A DNA stretch of 35,204 bases from DASUXA01 sp036378155 (GCA_036378155.1 DASUXA010000043.1:1-35204); one strand, 5' to 3'. Counted from the first letter of the stretch, positions 14,897 to 23,374 are shown. Program-made: numbers and translations. The notes: generated by a model from the sequence alone, not told the origin.

Positions 14897-17800
14897 ATGA
14901 GTCCGGTTCATCACGAGTCCGTGTTCGGGGACGCGATCGTCGAGTCGATGCTCGGCAACGGCTGGGAAGTCGGGCGGGCTGAGGACTATCAGGCTGACCT
15001 GGGGCTGGATACCGCTCAACTGTTCACGTTCATCGGGGCGACGCAGGCCGACGAGTGGGAGGAACTGGTCGGCTTCTACGGCGGGGATCGGGATGCGGCG
15101 CAGGCCGGGTTCGCGAAGCGGCTGGACCAGGCGATCAGCACGGTCGGGCTGCTCGACGTGCTGCGCAAGGGGGTCAAGGACCGGGGCGTGCTGATCCGGT
15201 TGGCGTACTTCAAGCCGTCGCTCGTCACGTCCGACGACATCCTCGCCGACTACCGGGCGAACCGGTTGACTGTGGTGCGCGAGTTGGCGTACGCCACGAA
15301 GCAGGCCGACTGGAAGAACCGCCTCGACCTCGCCTTGTTCCTCAACGGCATTCCGGTCGCCACCGCCGAGTTGAAGAACCCGCTCACCGGGCAGGGCGTG
15401 GAGCACGCGAAACAGCAGTACCGCGCCGAGCGCGACCCCAGCGAGCTGATCTTCACGCGGCGGGTGGTCGCGAACTTCGCCGTCGACCCGGACCTGGTGT
15501 TCGTCACCACCGAGCTACGTGGACCGAAGACCCGGTTCCTGCCGTTCAACACCGGCTCGAACGGCCCCGGCCAGCCGGGCGGCGCGGGCAACCCGCCGCC
15601 CGCCGGGTACGGCACATATTCGACGTCCTACCTGTGGGAGCAGATCTGGCACCGGGACAACTGGCTGGACCTGCTGGAACGCTTCGTCCACCAGCACAAG
15701 GAGAAAGGTGCGGACGGGCGGCAGCGTAAGACGATCATTTTCCCCCGGTACCACCAGTGGCACGCGGTCAAGACACTCACCGCGCACGCCGCCCGGCACG
15801 GCGCAGGCCACAACTACCTGGTCATGGCGTCGGCCGGGTCCGGCAAGTCGAACACCATCGCGTGGCTGGCGCACCGGCTGTCCTCCCTGCACACCCCGAC
15901 CGACCCGAGCCTGCTCGACCCGGAGGCGGTCAAGGGCGGGCTGCGGCCCGGTACCCCCGTCTTCGACAAGGTCCTGGTCATCACCGACCGCCGCAACCTC
16001 GACGCGCAGTTGCGCGCGACGGTCGGCAGCTACGAGCAGACCGCCGGCGTGGTCCGCAGCATCGACGACAAGCAGGGGTCGAAGTCGGAGCAGTTGGCGC
16101 AGGCGCTGTCCAGCAGCACCGGGAAGATCCTCACCGTCACCCTGCACACCTTCCCCGCCCTGGTCGACTATCTGAAGCGCAACCCGACCGAGATCCAGGG
16201 CAGCCGGTTCGCGATCATCGTGGACGAGGCGCACTCGTCGCAGTCCGGGGACGCCGCCGCGTCGGTCCGCGGCGTCCTGCGCGACCTGGGTCTCGACTCC
16301 GACACCGATGAGCCGGGCGCGACCAGCGCGGTTCCCGACCAGGACGCCGAGGCGCGACTGTCGGCCAGCGCGAAGAAGCGGCAGCAGGCGGGCAACCTGT
16401 CGTACTTCGCGTTCACCGCCACCCCGAAACACAAGACGCTGGAACTGTTCGGCACGCTCGGCGACGACGGCAAATACCACCCGTTCCACACGTACTCGAT
16501 GCGGCAGGCCATCGAGGAAGGCTTCATCCTCGACCCGCTGCGCAACTACGTCACCTACCAGACGTACTGGAAGCTGGTGAACCGCGACGCGCAGGACCGC
16601 GAAGTCGACCCGAAGAAGGCGAACCCGCTGCTCGCCCGGTACGCGCTGACCCACGCCTCCACGGTCGCCCAGCACGCGCAGATCGTCGTCGAACATTTCA
16701 AGGCGCACACCTACGGCCGGCTCGGCGGCCGGGCCAAAGCGATGGTGGTCACCGCGTCCCGGCTGAGCGCCGTGCAGATGGCGCGGGCCATCAAGGAGTA
16801 CATCAAGGATCGCCGCTACGATATCGGCGTCCTCGTCGCGTTCTCCGGCACGCTGACCTACGACGGCGAGGAGGTCACCGAGTCGAAGGAGAACGGCGGG
16901 CTGCCCGAAAGCGCGCTGCCCAAGGCGTTCGCGTACACCCGCGCCGACGACAAGTCCGTGCGATCCGGCGGGAAGGCGCAACAGCCGGAGTACCGCATCC
17001 TGGTCGTCGCCGAGAAATACCAGACCGGTTTTGACCAGCCGCTGCTGACCACGATGTACGTCAACAAGAAGCTGGCCGGCGTCAACGCGGTGCAGACCCT
17101 GTCCCGACTCAACCGCACCGCCGAACGCAAGACCCAGGCCGACCTGGCGGTGCTCGACTTCGTCAACGACGCCGAAGACATCCGCGAGGCGTTCCGGCCG
17201 TACTTCGAGGACGCCGCCACCCTGCCGTCCGACCCGAACCTGCTGTACACCGCGCAGAGCCGGGTCATGTCCGCCGACCTGCTCGTCGACGCGGAGATGC
17301 AGGAGTTCGTCGAGGCGTACCTGGCGGCCGAGGACCAGGCCGCCGGCAGCGCCGCGAAGTGGGCGAAACTGCACGCCGAGTTGTACCGGCACCTGCACCC
17401 GGCCGTGGAACGGTTCGCCGCCCTGCTGGACGGCGACGACGAGGACGACCGGGACACCGCCGAACAGTTCCGTGCCGACCTGAACGACTACGTGCGCAAG
17501 TACGGCTTCCTGTCGCAGATCGTCCCCTACACCGACGCCGAGCTGGAACGGCTGTACCTGTACGGGCGGCATCTGCTCAACCGGCTGCCCCGCCGCGCCG
17601 ACGGCAGCGTCGACATCGGCGAGGTCGACCTGAGCCACCTGCGGGTCGAGAAGACCGGCGAGTACGACGTGGGCCTCAAACCCGAAGGTACGACGGAGTT
17701 GAAGGGTTTCGGGGACGGAACCGGCGGCGGCGCCCCCCAGGCGGAGAAGTCGCTGCTCAGCGAACTCATCGAGAAGTTCAACGAGAAGTACGGCACGGAG

Positions 17801-18076
17801 TTCACCGAAGAAGACCTGATCAAGCCGTTCAAGGAGACGTTGGAGAACGAGAAGGTCCGGCTCGCGGCGGTCGCCAACGACGAGGAGAACTTCGGCGCGG
17901 TCTTCGTCCCCGTGTTCGAGGACAAGATGATGGAACACTTCGACACCATCGCCGACCTGGGCCGCAAGTACTTCGACCCGAACACCGACTTCCGCAGCTC
18001 CCTCAACCGCAGCGCGCGCCGCGCCGCCTGGCGCATGATCCGGAAGGAAGAAGGCGTGGTCGACGACGCGGCGTAG
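14897..18076 (+). CDS. hsdR: Type I restriction endonuclease subunit
   Basis: 1059 residues; ATG 5 bases after the hsdS stop. N-terminal PD-(D/E)xK nuclease: Asp144 and Glu158-Leu-Lys160 in LALFLNGIPVATAELKNP, with QGVEHAKQQY after it. Two RecA-like SF2 motor domains follow: Walker A SAGSGKSNT (Lys317), DEAH-type motif VDEAHSS (443-448), motif III-like FAFTATP, and QTGFDQP plus NAVQTLSRLNRT as motifs V and VI. A helical C-terminus docks to the methylase. It translocates unmethylated DNA using ATP and cuts at a distance. All key residues are present, so the system looks functional. Confidence 0.95.
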   Translation: MSPVHHESVFGDAIVESMLGNGWEVGRAEDYQADLGLDTAQLFTFIGATQADEWEELVGFYGGDRDAAQAGFAKRLDQAISTVGLLDVLRKGVKDRGVLIRLAYFKPSLVTSDDILADYRANRLTVVRELAYATKQADWKNRLDLALFLNGIPVATAELKNPLTGQGVEHAKQQYRAERDPSELIFTRRVVANFAVDPDLVFVTTELRGPKTRFLPFNTGSNGPGQPGGAGNPPPAGYGTYSTSYLWEQIWHRDNWLDLLERFVHQHKEKGADGRQRKTIIFPRYHQWHAVKTLTAHAARHGAGHNYLVMASAGSGKSNTIAWLAHRLSSLHTPTDPSLLDPEAVKGGLRPGTPVFDKVLVITDRRNLDAQLRATVGSYEQTAGVVRSIDDKQGSKSEQLAQALSSSTGKILTVTLHTFPALVDYLKRNPTEIQGSRFAIIVDEAHSSQSGDAAASVRGVLRDLGLDSDTDEPGATSAVPDQDAEARLSASAKKRQQAGNLSYFAFTATPKHKTLELFGTLGDDGKYHPFHTYSMRQAIEEGFILDPLRNYVTYQTYWKLVNRDAQDREVDPKKANPLLARYALTHASTVAQHAQIVVEHFKAHTYGRLGGRAKAMVVTASRLSAVQMARAIKEYIKDRRYDIGVLVAFSGTLTYDGEEVTESKENGGLPESALPKAFAYTRADDKSVRSGGKAQQPEYRILVVAEKYQTGFDQPLLTTMYVNKKLAGVNAVQTLSRLNRTAERKTQADLAVLDFVNDAEDIREAFRPYFEDAATLPSDPNLLYTAQSRVMSADLLVDAEMQEFVEAYLAAEDQAAGSAAKWAKLHAELYRHLHPAVERFAALLDGDDEDDRDTAEQFRADLNDYVRKYGFLSQIVPYTDAELERLYLYGRHLLNRLPRRADGSVDIGEVDLSHLRVEKTGEYDVGLKPEGTTELKGFGDGTGGGAPQAEKSLLSELIEKFNEKYGTEFTEEDLIKPFKETLENEKVRLAAVANDEENFGAVFVPVFEDKMMEHFDTIADLGRKYFDPNTDFRSSLNRSARRAAWRMIRKEEGVVDDAA

Positions 18077-18127
18077 GTAGCGACCGGTGCCACCGGCAGC
18101 GGCGAACGTGGGAAGCAGCTACCGACG

Positions 18128-18445
18128 TTAGGCTATCTGCCGCATATCAGTACCGTAGTCGAAGATGATTCGAAGCCGCGCGCCGAGAGCCTGGGCGTAG
18201 CGGCTCAGCGTGGCCACCTCGTTGACGTCCAGATCACCGTTTTCGATCTGGCTCACCCGTCCAGGGGTGACCCCCATGGCCTCGGCCACGTCCCGCTGCG
18301 TCAGGCCGAGTCGCTTCCGCTCCTCGGCCAGGTGGAACGCGTTCACCCACGCCTCAGTGCGGGAACGCTCGGCCGCCAACGCCGTCTCGTCGCCGTCGTG
18401 CAGCTCGGCACGCACGTCTTCCCAATCGTGGAACTCGCCAGTCAT
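18128..18445 (-). CDS. higA: HigA-like XRE antitoxin
   Basis: 105 residues from MTGEFHDWEDVRAEL; the ATG at 18443-18445 overlaps the toxin stop as ATGA, which excludes the longer upstream start. The second half is an XRE helix-turn-helix (RKRLGLTQRDVAEAMGVTPGRVSQIENGDLDVNEVATLSRYAQALGARLRIIFDYG). The acidic N-terminal 40 residues may contact the toxin. It follows the toxin, the order typical of higBA. It should neutralise HigB and repress the shared promoter. It converges with hsdR across 51 bases holding only a weak hairpin. Confidence 0.85.
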   Translation of the reverse strand: MTGEFHDWEDVRAELHDGDETALAAERSRTEAWVNAFHLAEERKRLGLTQRDVAEAMGVTPGRVSQIENGDLDVNEVATLSRYAQALGARLRIIFDYGTDMRQIA

Positions 18446-18840
18446 GATCTTTCCTCCCTCCGCTCGGCTTCGAGGGCCAGCCACTCGGCATACACCTTCT
18501 CAGCCACCGGAATGGCTTGGTCGTACCATTTAGACCAGTTCTTCGCCTTGTTTCCAGCCACCAACAGAACCGCCTGCGACCACGGATCGAAGACGAAAAG
18601 AACGCGTATTGCGATGTCTCGGCCAGAACGAGGACGGAGCTCCTTCAGGTTGGAGATAGCCGAACCACGCAGCGTGTCGACCAGCGGTCGACCGAGCCCC
18701 GGCCCGAATTCAGCCAGCATGTCAATAGCAACGTTCGTCGATCGAAAGGTCTGCGGATCATCATTGCGCAAGTCACGCAGCCACCGCCGAACCTCACCGG
18801 TCACCTTGACGGCCCAACGTCGGCCCCGGGCATCACCCAC
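18442..18840 (-). CDS. higB: HigB/RelE-superfamily toxin
   Basis: 132 residues from a GTG at 18838-18840. A longer in-frame ATG at 18876 is rejected because the reading would cross a strong -10 (TATAGT) and has no ribosome site, whereas the GTG lies 7 bases after that -10 and would be the first codon of a leaderless mRNA. The protein reads RRWAVKVTGEVRRWLRDLRNDDPQTFRSTNVAIDMLAEFGPGLGRPLVDTLRGSAISNLKELRPRSG, then RVLFVFDPWSQAVLLVAGNKA, the Gp49/HigB pattern. It should be an mRNA interferase held by the downstream XRE antitoxin. Confidence 0.82.
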   Translation of the reverse strand: MGDARGRRWAVKVTGEVRRWLRDLRNDDPQTFRSTNVAIDMLAEFGPGLGRPLVDTLRGSAISNLKELRPRSGRDIAIRVLFVFDPWSQAVLLVAGNKAKNWSKWYDQAIPVAEKVYAEWLALEAERREERS

Positions 18841-18846
18841 GACGGT

Positions 18847-18854
18847 ACTATAGT
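18847..18854. promoter_or_regulatory. Palindromic ACTATAGT giving overlapping divergent -10 elements
   Basis: The 8-base palindrome ACTATAGT supplies TATAGT on both strands (plus 18849-18854, minus complement of 18847-18852). Leftward it would start a leaderless higB mRNA at 18840; rightward a start near 18861 would give a leader of about 46 bases for the HicB-like gene. The two promoters would compete for polymerase and share repressors. Confidence 0.5.
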
Positions 18855-18906
18855 CCGAGCTAAACAGAATGGGCATCAGACCGGCGGAGCTCGCAGGGTG
18901 GTGGAA

Positions 18907-19140
18907 GTGAGCAGCTATACGGCAGTGTGTCGTCGGTCAGGCAACTGGTGGGCCATCACCGTGCCTCAGATCAAAGGCGTACACACCCAGACGCGCCGCT
19001 TGGACCAGGCCGAACACATGGCGCGAGAGGCGATAGCGCTCATGCTTAATGTCGCCCCCGACTCGTTCGACGTCGAGGTGCGGCCCGAGGTCCCCGACGA
19101 AGTAACGGCGACGATCAACGCCCGTCGGAAAGGCGAGTGA
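18907..19140 (+). CDS. Orphan HicB-like antitoxin
   Basis: 77 residues from GTG-AGC-AGC at 18907 (in-frame GTG codons at 18898 and 18901 are alternatives). SSYTAVCRRSGNWWAITVPQIKGVHTQTRRLDQAEHMAREAIALMLNVAPDSFDVEVRPEV is the partially degraded RNase-H-like fold of the HicB family, which caps HicA toxins. The C-terminal DNA-binding tail is short. No HicA gene (about 60 residues with a dsRBD-like GSH motif) lies on either side, so it is an orphan, or it works with the divergent HigBA pair. Function is inferred from fold only. Confidence 0.72.
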   Translation: MSSYTAVCRRSGNWWAITVPQIKGVHTQTRRLDQAEHMAREAIALMLNVAPDSFDVEVRPEVPDEVTATINARRKGE

Positions 19141-19278
19141 CAGTCGCGCGCCGGCGGTCTGGGAAGAAGTGCCCGCCCTCGCCGGTCCGCTTTATCCCAG
19201 TCGCCAGAAAAGCGCACGTTGCCAGCCCCCGACATCGACATCGCCAGCCATGATAGAAATGAGTCCTATTCGGACACC

Positions 19279-20865
19279 ATGACTCAGGGGCGGCGACACG
19301 TGGGCGAGGCGCCGATCGCCGGGCGGTACGAGCTGGTCGAGCCGGTCAACGCCGGCGGCATGGGTCAGGTCTGGCGCGGCTACGACGCCGTTCTCGACCG
19401 CGAGGTCGCCGTCAAGCTGATCCGATCCGACGTGATCAACTCCCCCGCGCACGCCGAGGAGTTCGCGAAGCGGTTCAAGCGCGAGGCGCGGATCACCGCT
19501 CGCATCCGACACCACGGCGTGCCGCAGGTGTACGACGCGGTGCTGGACAGCTCGTACGACCGCCTCTACCTGGTGATGGAGTTCGTGCGCGGCGTCACGC
19601 TGCGCGCCTTCGTCAACCGGGAGCAGCCACTGCCGATCGGCTGGGCGGCCGCGCTCGCCGCGCAGATCGCCACCGTACTGTCACACGCCCACGCGGTACC
19701 GGTCGTCCACCGCGATCTCAAACCCGACAACGTGCTGGTCACCGGCGACGGCACCGTGAAGCTGCTCGACTTCGGGATCGCCGCGATGCTGGGTACCGAC
19801 GTCACCCGGCTCACCGCGACCGGCAGTCCGGTCGGCACCAGCCGGTACATGTCCCCCGAGCAGATCCAGGGCGGCACGGTGACGCCGCGCAGCGACCTGT
19901 ACGCCCTGGGCTGCGTGCTGCACGAACTCGTGTGCGGGCAGCCGCTGGTCGCCGGTGTCACCGACTTCGACCTGATGCGCCAGCACGTGTACGACCCGCC
20001 GACGCCGCTGCGCCAGTTGCGGGCGGACGTGCCGCAGGCGCTGGAGGAACTGGTACTCCACCTGCTCGCCAAAGCCCCGGAGGGGCGACCGGTCGACGCG
20101 TACGAGGTGTACGAACGACTACTGCCCTTCCTTCCGCTGCCCGGTTCTCCCCCGCCCACCGCCTGGGGACCGGAGGGCATCCCCGACCCGACCCTGGTGT
20201 ACCGGCGACCCAACGCCCCCCGATCGCGCCGCGTTCCACCCGCACCGGTCGCCGCAACCGCGGCCAGCGAGCAGCCGGCACCCGCCCCGGCGACCGCCAT
20301 CCGGCACGCGATTAGCGCCGCGGTCGCCCAGTCCGACGAGTTGCTGAATGACGAACGGTTCGCCCAGGCGGCCGACGTGCTCCAGAACGTGATCGGTCCG
20401 GCGAGCGCCGCCCTGGGGTCGAAGAACCCGCAGGTCCTCGAGGTACGCCAGCGCCGCGCGGCGATCCTGGTGATCGGTGGGGACTACCGGCAGGCGCTGC
20501 CCGAGTTCGAAGCGCTCGCCGAGGCGTACGCGCGCACCGCCGGCCCGACCAACGACGAGGCGATCGAGTGCGCGAAGGAGGCGGCGTACTGCCGGGCCGA
20601 ACTCGGGCAGAACACCGCCGCTCTGCGCGGCTTCCGCGAGGTGCTCACCCAGGTACGCGCCGTCTCCAGCGACGCCGACCCGGTCGCGCTCGAAGTCCGC
20701 CGCAGTATCGCCACCCTGCTGCTCGCCCAGCGCAGGTTCGCCGAAGCCCGAGCGGAACTGGAACCGCTGTACGACGACCTGTGCGTGGTCTACGGACCGG
20801 ACGATGAGGAAACCCGCGAAGTCGCGGACCTGCTGGCCCGCCTCCGCCTCGCCGAAGGCGGATGA
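19279..20865 (+). CDS. Soluble Ser/Thr protein kinase with TPR-like C-terminus
   Basis: 528 residues from MTQGRRHV; no Shine-Dalgarno precedes the ATG, suggesting a leaderless mRNA. A TTG 60 bases upstream is the alternative. A complete Hanks-type kinase occupies about 15-280: Gly-loop NAGGMGQVW, VAVK Lys46, catalytic HRDLKPDN (144-151, Asp146), DFG Asp164 and the activation segment to GTSRYMSPEQ. After a Pro/Ala-rich linker the C-terminal 180 residues form TPR-like helical repeats (DDERFAQAADVL, GDYRQALPEFEALAEAY, GQNTAALRGFREVL, RRFAEARAELEPL). No transmembrane segment or PASTA domain is seen, unlike PknB. Its place among TA and restriction genes suggests a signalling or abortive-infection role. 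Confidence 0.88.
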   Translation: MTQGRRHVGEAPIAGRYELVEPVNAGGMGQVWRGYDAVLDREVAVKLIRSDVINSPAHAEEFAKRFKREARITARIRHHGVPQVYDAVLDSSYDRLYLVMEFVRGVTLRAFVNREQPLPIGWAAALAAQIATVLSHAHAVPVVHRDLKPDNVLVTGDGTVKLLDFGIAAMLGTDVTRLTATGSPVGTSRYMSPEQIQGGTVTPRSDLYALGCVLHELVCGQPLVAGVTDFDLMRQHVYDPPTPLRQLRADVPQALEELVLHLLAKAPEGRPVDAYEVYERLLPFLPLPGSPPPTAWGPEGIPDPTLVYRRPNAPRSRRVPPAPVAATAASEQPAPAPATAIRHAISAAVAQSDELLNDERFAQAADVLQNVIGPASAALGSKNPQVLEVRQRRAAILVIGGDYRQALPEFEALAEAYARTAGPTNDEAIECAKEAAYCRAELGQNTAALRGFREVLTQVRAVSSDADPVALEVRRSIATLLLAQRRFAEARAELEPLYDDLCVVYGPDDEETREVADLLARLRLAEGG

Positions 20866-20935
20866 TCTCGGGCTTTGCTCGGTATGGGTGTGCCACTTGT
20901 ACAAACGGTAGTAGCGGTACGGTCGCTCCGAGCGG

Positions 20936-20941
20936 TAATGT
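20936..20941 (+). promoter_or_regulatory. -10 element of a leaderless TA promoter
   Basis: TAATGT lies 6 bases ahead of the antitoxin ATG at 20948 and no ribosome site is visible, so the transcript probably starts at or next to the start codon. No clear -35. Confidence 0.45.
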
Positions 20942-20947
20942 TTGCGC

Positions 20948-21238
20948 ATGGCCCAGCCCATCGGCGACATGCCAATCTCGATCGCCCGCGCCGAGCTCGG
21001 CGAGGTCGTCAACCGCGCGTATTACTCAGGTCGGATCACCTACCTCCGCAAGGCGGGCAAGCGCATGGCCGCGATCGTTCCAGCTGAGGTCGCAGAGGCG
21101 ATCGAGGCGGCGGAAGACGCGGCCGACCTCGCTGCAGCCGAGGCCGCGTTGGCCCGCATCGCCGCCGGAGCGAAGCCGATCCCGTGGGAGCAGGCCAAGG
21201 CTGAACTGGCTGAACGGGACAAGAAGCGCGGGCAGTGA
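20948..21238 (+). CDS. Phd/YefM-family antitoxin
   Basis: 96 residues from MAQPIGDMPISIARAELGEVVNRAYYSG; the in-frame TTG at 20942 is not needed. The N-terminus is the Phd/YefM DNA-binding fold (SIARAELGEVVNRAYYSGRITYLRKAGKRMAAIVPAEVAEAIE). The Ala/Glu-rich tail (AEAALARIAAGAKPIPWEQAKAELAERDKKRG) should wrap the toxin. Its stop overlaps the toxin GTG (GTGA). The pair is in the opposite orientation to the first TA pair at 6.0-6.6 kb and shares little obvious sequence with it, so it is not a recent duplicate. Confidence 0.87.
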   Translation: MAQPIGDMPISIARAELGEVVNRAYYSGRITYLRKAGKRMAAIVPAEVAEAIEAAEDAADLAAAEAALARIAAGAKPIPWEQAKAELAERDKKRGQ

Positions 21239-21504
21239 GCCAGTACGACATCGCGATCGAGCCGGACGTTTTCAAGAAGCTCGATAGGCTCGACAGGACT
21301 GTGCGGATCCGCATCGAGAAGGTCATTGACCGGCTGCGGTCTCAGCCGCGTCCCGCTCAGGCGACGAGGCTAGTCGGTTCACGAGACGTCTGGCGCGTGC
21401 GCGCTGGCGACTGGCGCATCCTGTACACGATCGATGACGGCGTACTGCTGGTACTGGTCATCGACGTCGACCACCGAAGCGTCGTATATGACCCGAGACG
21501 TTAA
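21235..21504 (+). CDS. RelE-family toxin
   Basis: 89 residues; GTG start overlaps the antitoxin stop. SQYDIAIEPDVFKKLDRLDRTVRIRIEKVIDRLRSQPRPAQATRLVGSRDVWRVRAGDWRILYTIDDGVLLVLVIDVDHRSVVYDP is a textbook RelE sequence: helical hairpin, then the RVRAGDWRILYTID strands with the conserved basic residues, and a C-terminal HR...VY segment that supplies catalytic residues in RelE homologues. Expected action is ribosome-dependent mRNA cleavage, restrained by the adjacent antitoxin. Confidence 0.92.
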   Translation: MSQYDIAIEPDVFKKLDRLDRTVRIRIEKVIDRLRSQPRPAQATRLVGSRDVWRVRAGDWRILYTIDDGVLLVLVIDVDHRSVVYDPRR

Positions 21505-21542
21505 TCGCGCCTATCTCGTGGACCGAGGTCAAGCGGCAAGCT

Positions 21543-21566
21543 CAGGGGCGCTACGTACAGCCCCTG
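21543..21566 (+). terminator. Weak hairpin after the second RelE operon
   Basis: Seven-bp inverted repeat (CAGGGGC 21543-21549 against GCCCCTG 21560-21566) with a 10-base loop, 39 bases after the toxin stop and between two genes that converge. Too short to be sure. Confidence 0.3.
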
Positions 21567-21659
21567 GCCGCGCAGACCTGGCTGGGGTGCCGGCGCCGCC
21601 GCAACCGCCAGCGAAGCCGAGGCTGACGACCAGCACGCCGACAGACAGGCGAACGTTGG

Positions 21660-22490
21660 TCATCGGTCCGCCTCCGATTCGCGCAGCAGATCGGCCGGGT
21701 CCCAGACACGCTCGGCGATGAGTCGGTACAGTTCGCTGCGCTCCTCCAAGTCAGCCTTGGTGAATCGCTCGTAGGGCCGGAACGGCAGACCACTCTCCTG
21801 CACGAATCGGGTGAATCCCGGGTTGTGGTCGTAGCACTGCGGGTGCAGCGACCGGGCCAGCAGGTTGTGGCCGAGGTAGTGCGGCAACTTCTGCTCGTAG
21901 GGCAAGTCGCCGTAGCTGGCGTTGAAGGACTTGTGCAGCAGCAGCAGACCGCCGATCCGGTTGCGGTGCTCGGCGAAGTCGGTCGGGTTGGTGAACTCGT
22001 CCGTGTGGCGGTCCGCATGATTCGCCCAGATGTGCTCGACCTCGTAGCGTGAGCTACCCGAGGAGACGTACTCCATGTACCGCGACCGTTGCCCCGACTG
22101 GGTCTCCACGAGGTCGGTCAGGCGGGCGAGGATCCGGTGCAGCGCATGCCGGTTCTGCTGGTGCATCCGCAGGCGGTCGTTGCTGGCGAAGGTCTCCGTC
22201 TCGCTGGTCAACGTCTCGTACAGGCGCTTGCCCAGCGTCGGCACGTCCAGTGCCCGGATGTCGCGCATGACGCGGAACTCGTGTACTGCAGGGTGTTGTA
22301 CGCGATGCTGCGGAAGTTCCACAGCCGCCAGGTGAGCAGGATGTCGACGAACCGGGCGACCAGTCGCAGCTTGGTCCGTACCACCTCGGGCTCGTCATCG
22401 GGCGTCAGCGGCGCCAGGAGCAACATGTACTGCAGCGCGAACCCGTGCTGCGGGCGTCGGTCGTCGTAGTCATCGGCCCCGACATGGGGC
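21660..22490 (-). pseudogene. Decayed GmrSD-type type IV restriction enzyme (C-terminal remnant)
   Basis: Two adjacent minus-strand frames together encode the C-terminal part of a GmrSD (DUF262-DUF1524) nuclease. The upstream frame (about 22490 to 22283) gives FALQYMLLLAPL and RFVDILLTWRLWNFRSIAYNTLQYT. The downstream frame (to 21660) gives EFRVMRDIRALDVPTLGKRL, then the DUF1524 HNH motif YEVEHIWANH, RIGGLLLLHKSFNASYGDLPYEQKLPHYLGHNLLARSLH. Restoring one base near 22280/22281 would join the frames as TLQYTEFRVMRD. The DUF262 N-terminus is missing, replaced by the neighbouring methyltransferase's upstream region. Intact relatives cleave modified (glucosylated) DNA; this copy cannot. Confidence 0.82.
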
Positions 22491-22567
22491 CCGCTCCACT
22501 GTGGATCGATAGGATCGTCGGGTACCGGGCAGCGTCGGGAACCGGCGCGAACGTTGGGGGGTTCAGG

Positions 22568-23374
22568 GTGTTGCCGGAGTGGACAGAGGGCCTTGACCTC
22601 GATGTACCGAACGTGGCCCGGATGTACGACTACTGGCTGGGCGGGTCGCACAACTTCGCCGTCGACCGCGAGGCAGCCGAGAAAGTATTGGCGACCCAGC
22701 CGGGCGTGCCGTACATGGCGCGACAGAACCGGGCGTTCGTCCGGCGGGCGGTGCGCTACCTGACCGCGCGGGGCATCCGACAGTTCCTCGACCTGGGGTC
22801 CGGGATTCCGACGGTGGACAGCGTGCACGAGATCGCGCAGGCGGAGGCTCCGGAAACCCGGGTGATGTACGTCGACATCGATCCCGTCGCCGTCGTGCAC
22901 AGCGCCCACCTGGTCGCGGACAACCCGCACGCGGACATCCTGCAGGCGGACATCGCCGACATCGTCGAGATCCTCGATCACCCGTCGGTCCGGGCGATGA
23001 TCGACCTGCGGGAGCCGGTGGCGGTCCTGCTCGGCTCGGTGCTCCAGTTCCTGCTCGGCGAGACGCCGTACCGGGTGGTCGACGTGCTGCGCCAAGCGAT
23101 GGTCCCGGGCAGCTACCTCGTGGTGTCGCACGCCTGTTCGGATCCGTTCCCGTCGAGCGACGCGGAACGGGTGACCGCCGTGTACGACAAGGCGTCGACC
23201 GGCGGGGTGCAGGCGCGCAGCCGCGCCGAGATCGAACGCTTCTTCGACGGGTTCGACCTGGTACAGCCGGGTCTGGTGTGGTTGCCGCAGTGGCGTCCCG
23301 AGCCGGGTGACGACATCCCGGACGACCCGACCCGCGCCGGTCTGCTCGCCGCAGTCGCCCGCCGCACGAGGTAG
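22568..23374 (+). CDS. DUF574 / Methyltransf_19 SAM-dependent methyltransferase-like protein
   Basis: 268 residues from a GTG at 22568 (TTG at 22571 is an alternative), preceded by a G-rich GGGGGG stretch about 7 bases upstream; longer starts would enter the GmrSD remnant. WTEGLDLDVPNVARMYDYWLGGSHNFAVDREAAEKVL is the diagnostic N-terminus of this actinomycete-expanded family. The SAM site follows: RQFLDLGSGIPTVDSVHEIAQ with MYVDIDPVAVVHS, then VLLGSVLQFLLGE and YLVVSHACSD. Natural substrates are unknown for most members. It stands alone, and a long hairpin separates it from the convergent Lrp-type gene. Confidence 0.88.
   Translation: MLPEWTEGLDLDVPNVARMYDYWLGGSHNFAVDREAAEKVLATQPGVPYMARQNRAFVRRAVRYLTARGIRQFLDLGSGIPTVDSVHEIAQAEAPETRVMYVDIDPVAVVHSAHLVADNPHADILQADIADIVEILDHPSVRAMIDLREPVAVLLGSVLQFLLGETPYRVVDVLRQAMVPGSYLVVSHACSDPFPSSDAERVTAVYDKASTGGVQARSRAEIERFFDGFDLVQPGLVWLPQWRPEPGDDIPDDPTRAGLLAAVARRTR

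Noticed and set aside
15515..17938. 807-codon minus-strand reading
   Set aside because: Antisense shadow of hsdR, rich in Val/Arg/Gln/Leu with no domain.
22208..23131. 307-codon minus-strand reading as an intact gene
   Set aside because: Only its last 70 or so codons, below about 22490, resemble GmrSD; the rest is antisense to the DUF574 methyltransferase.
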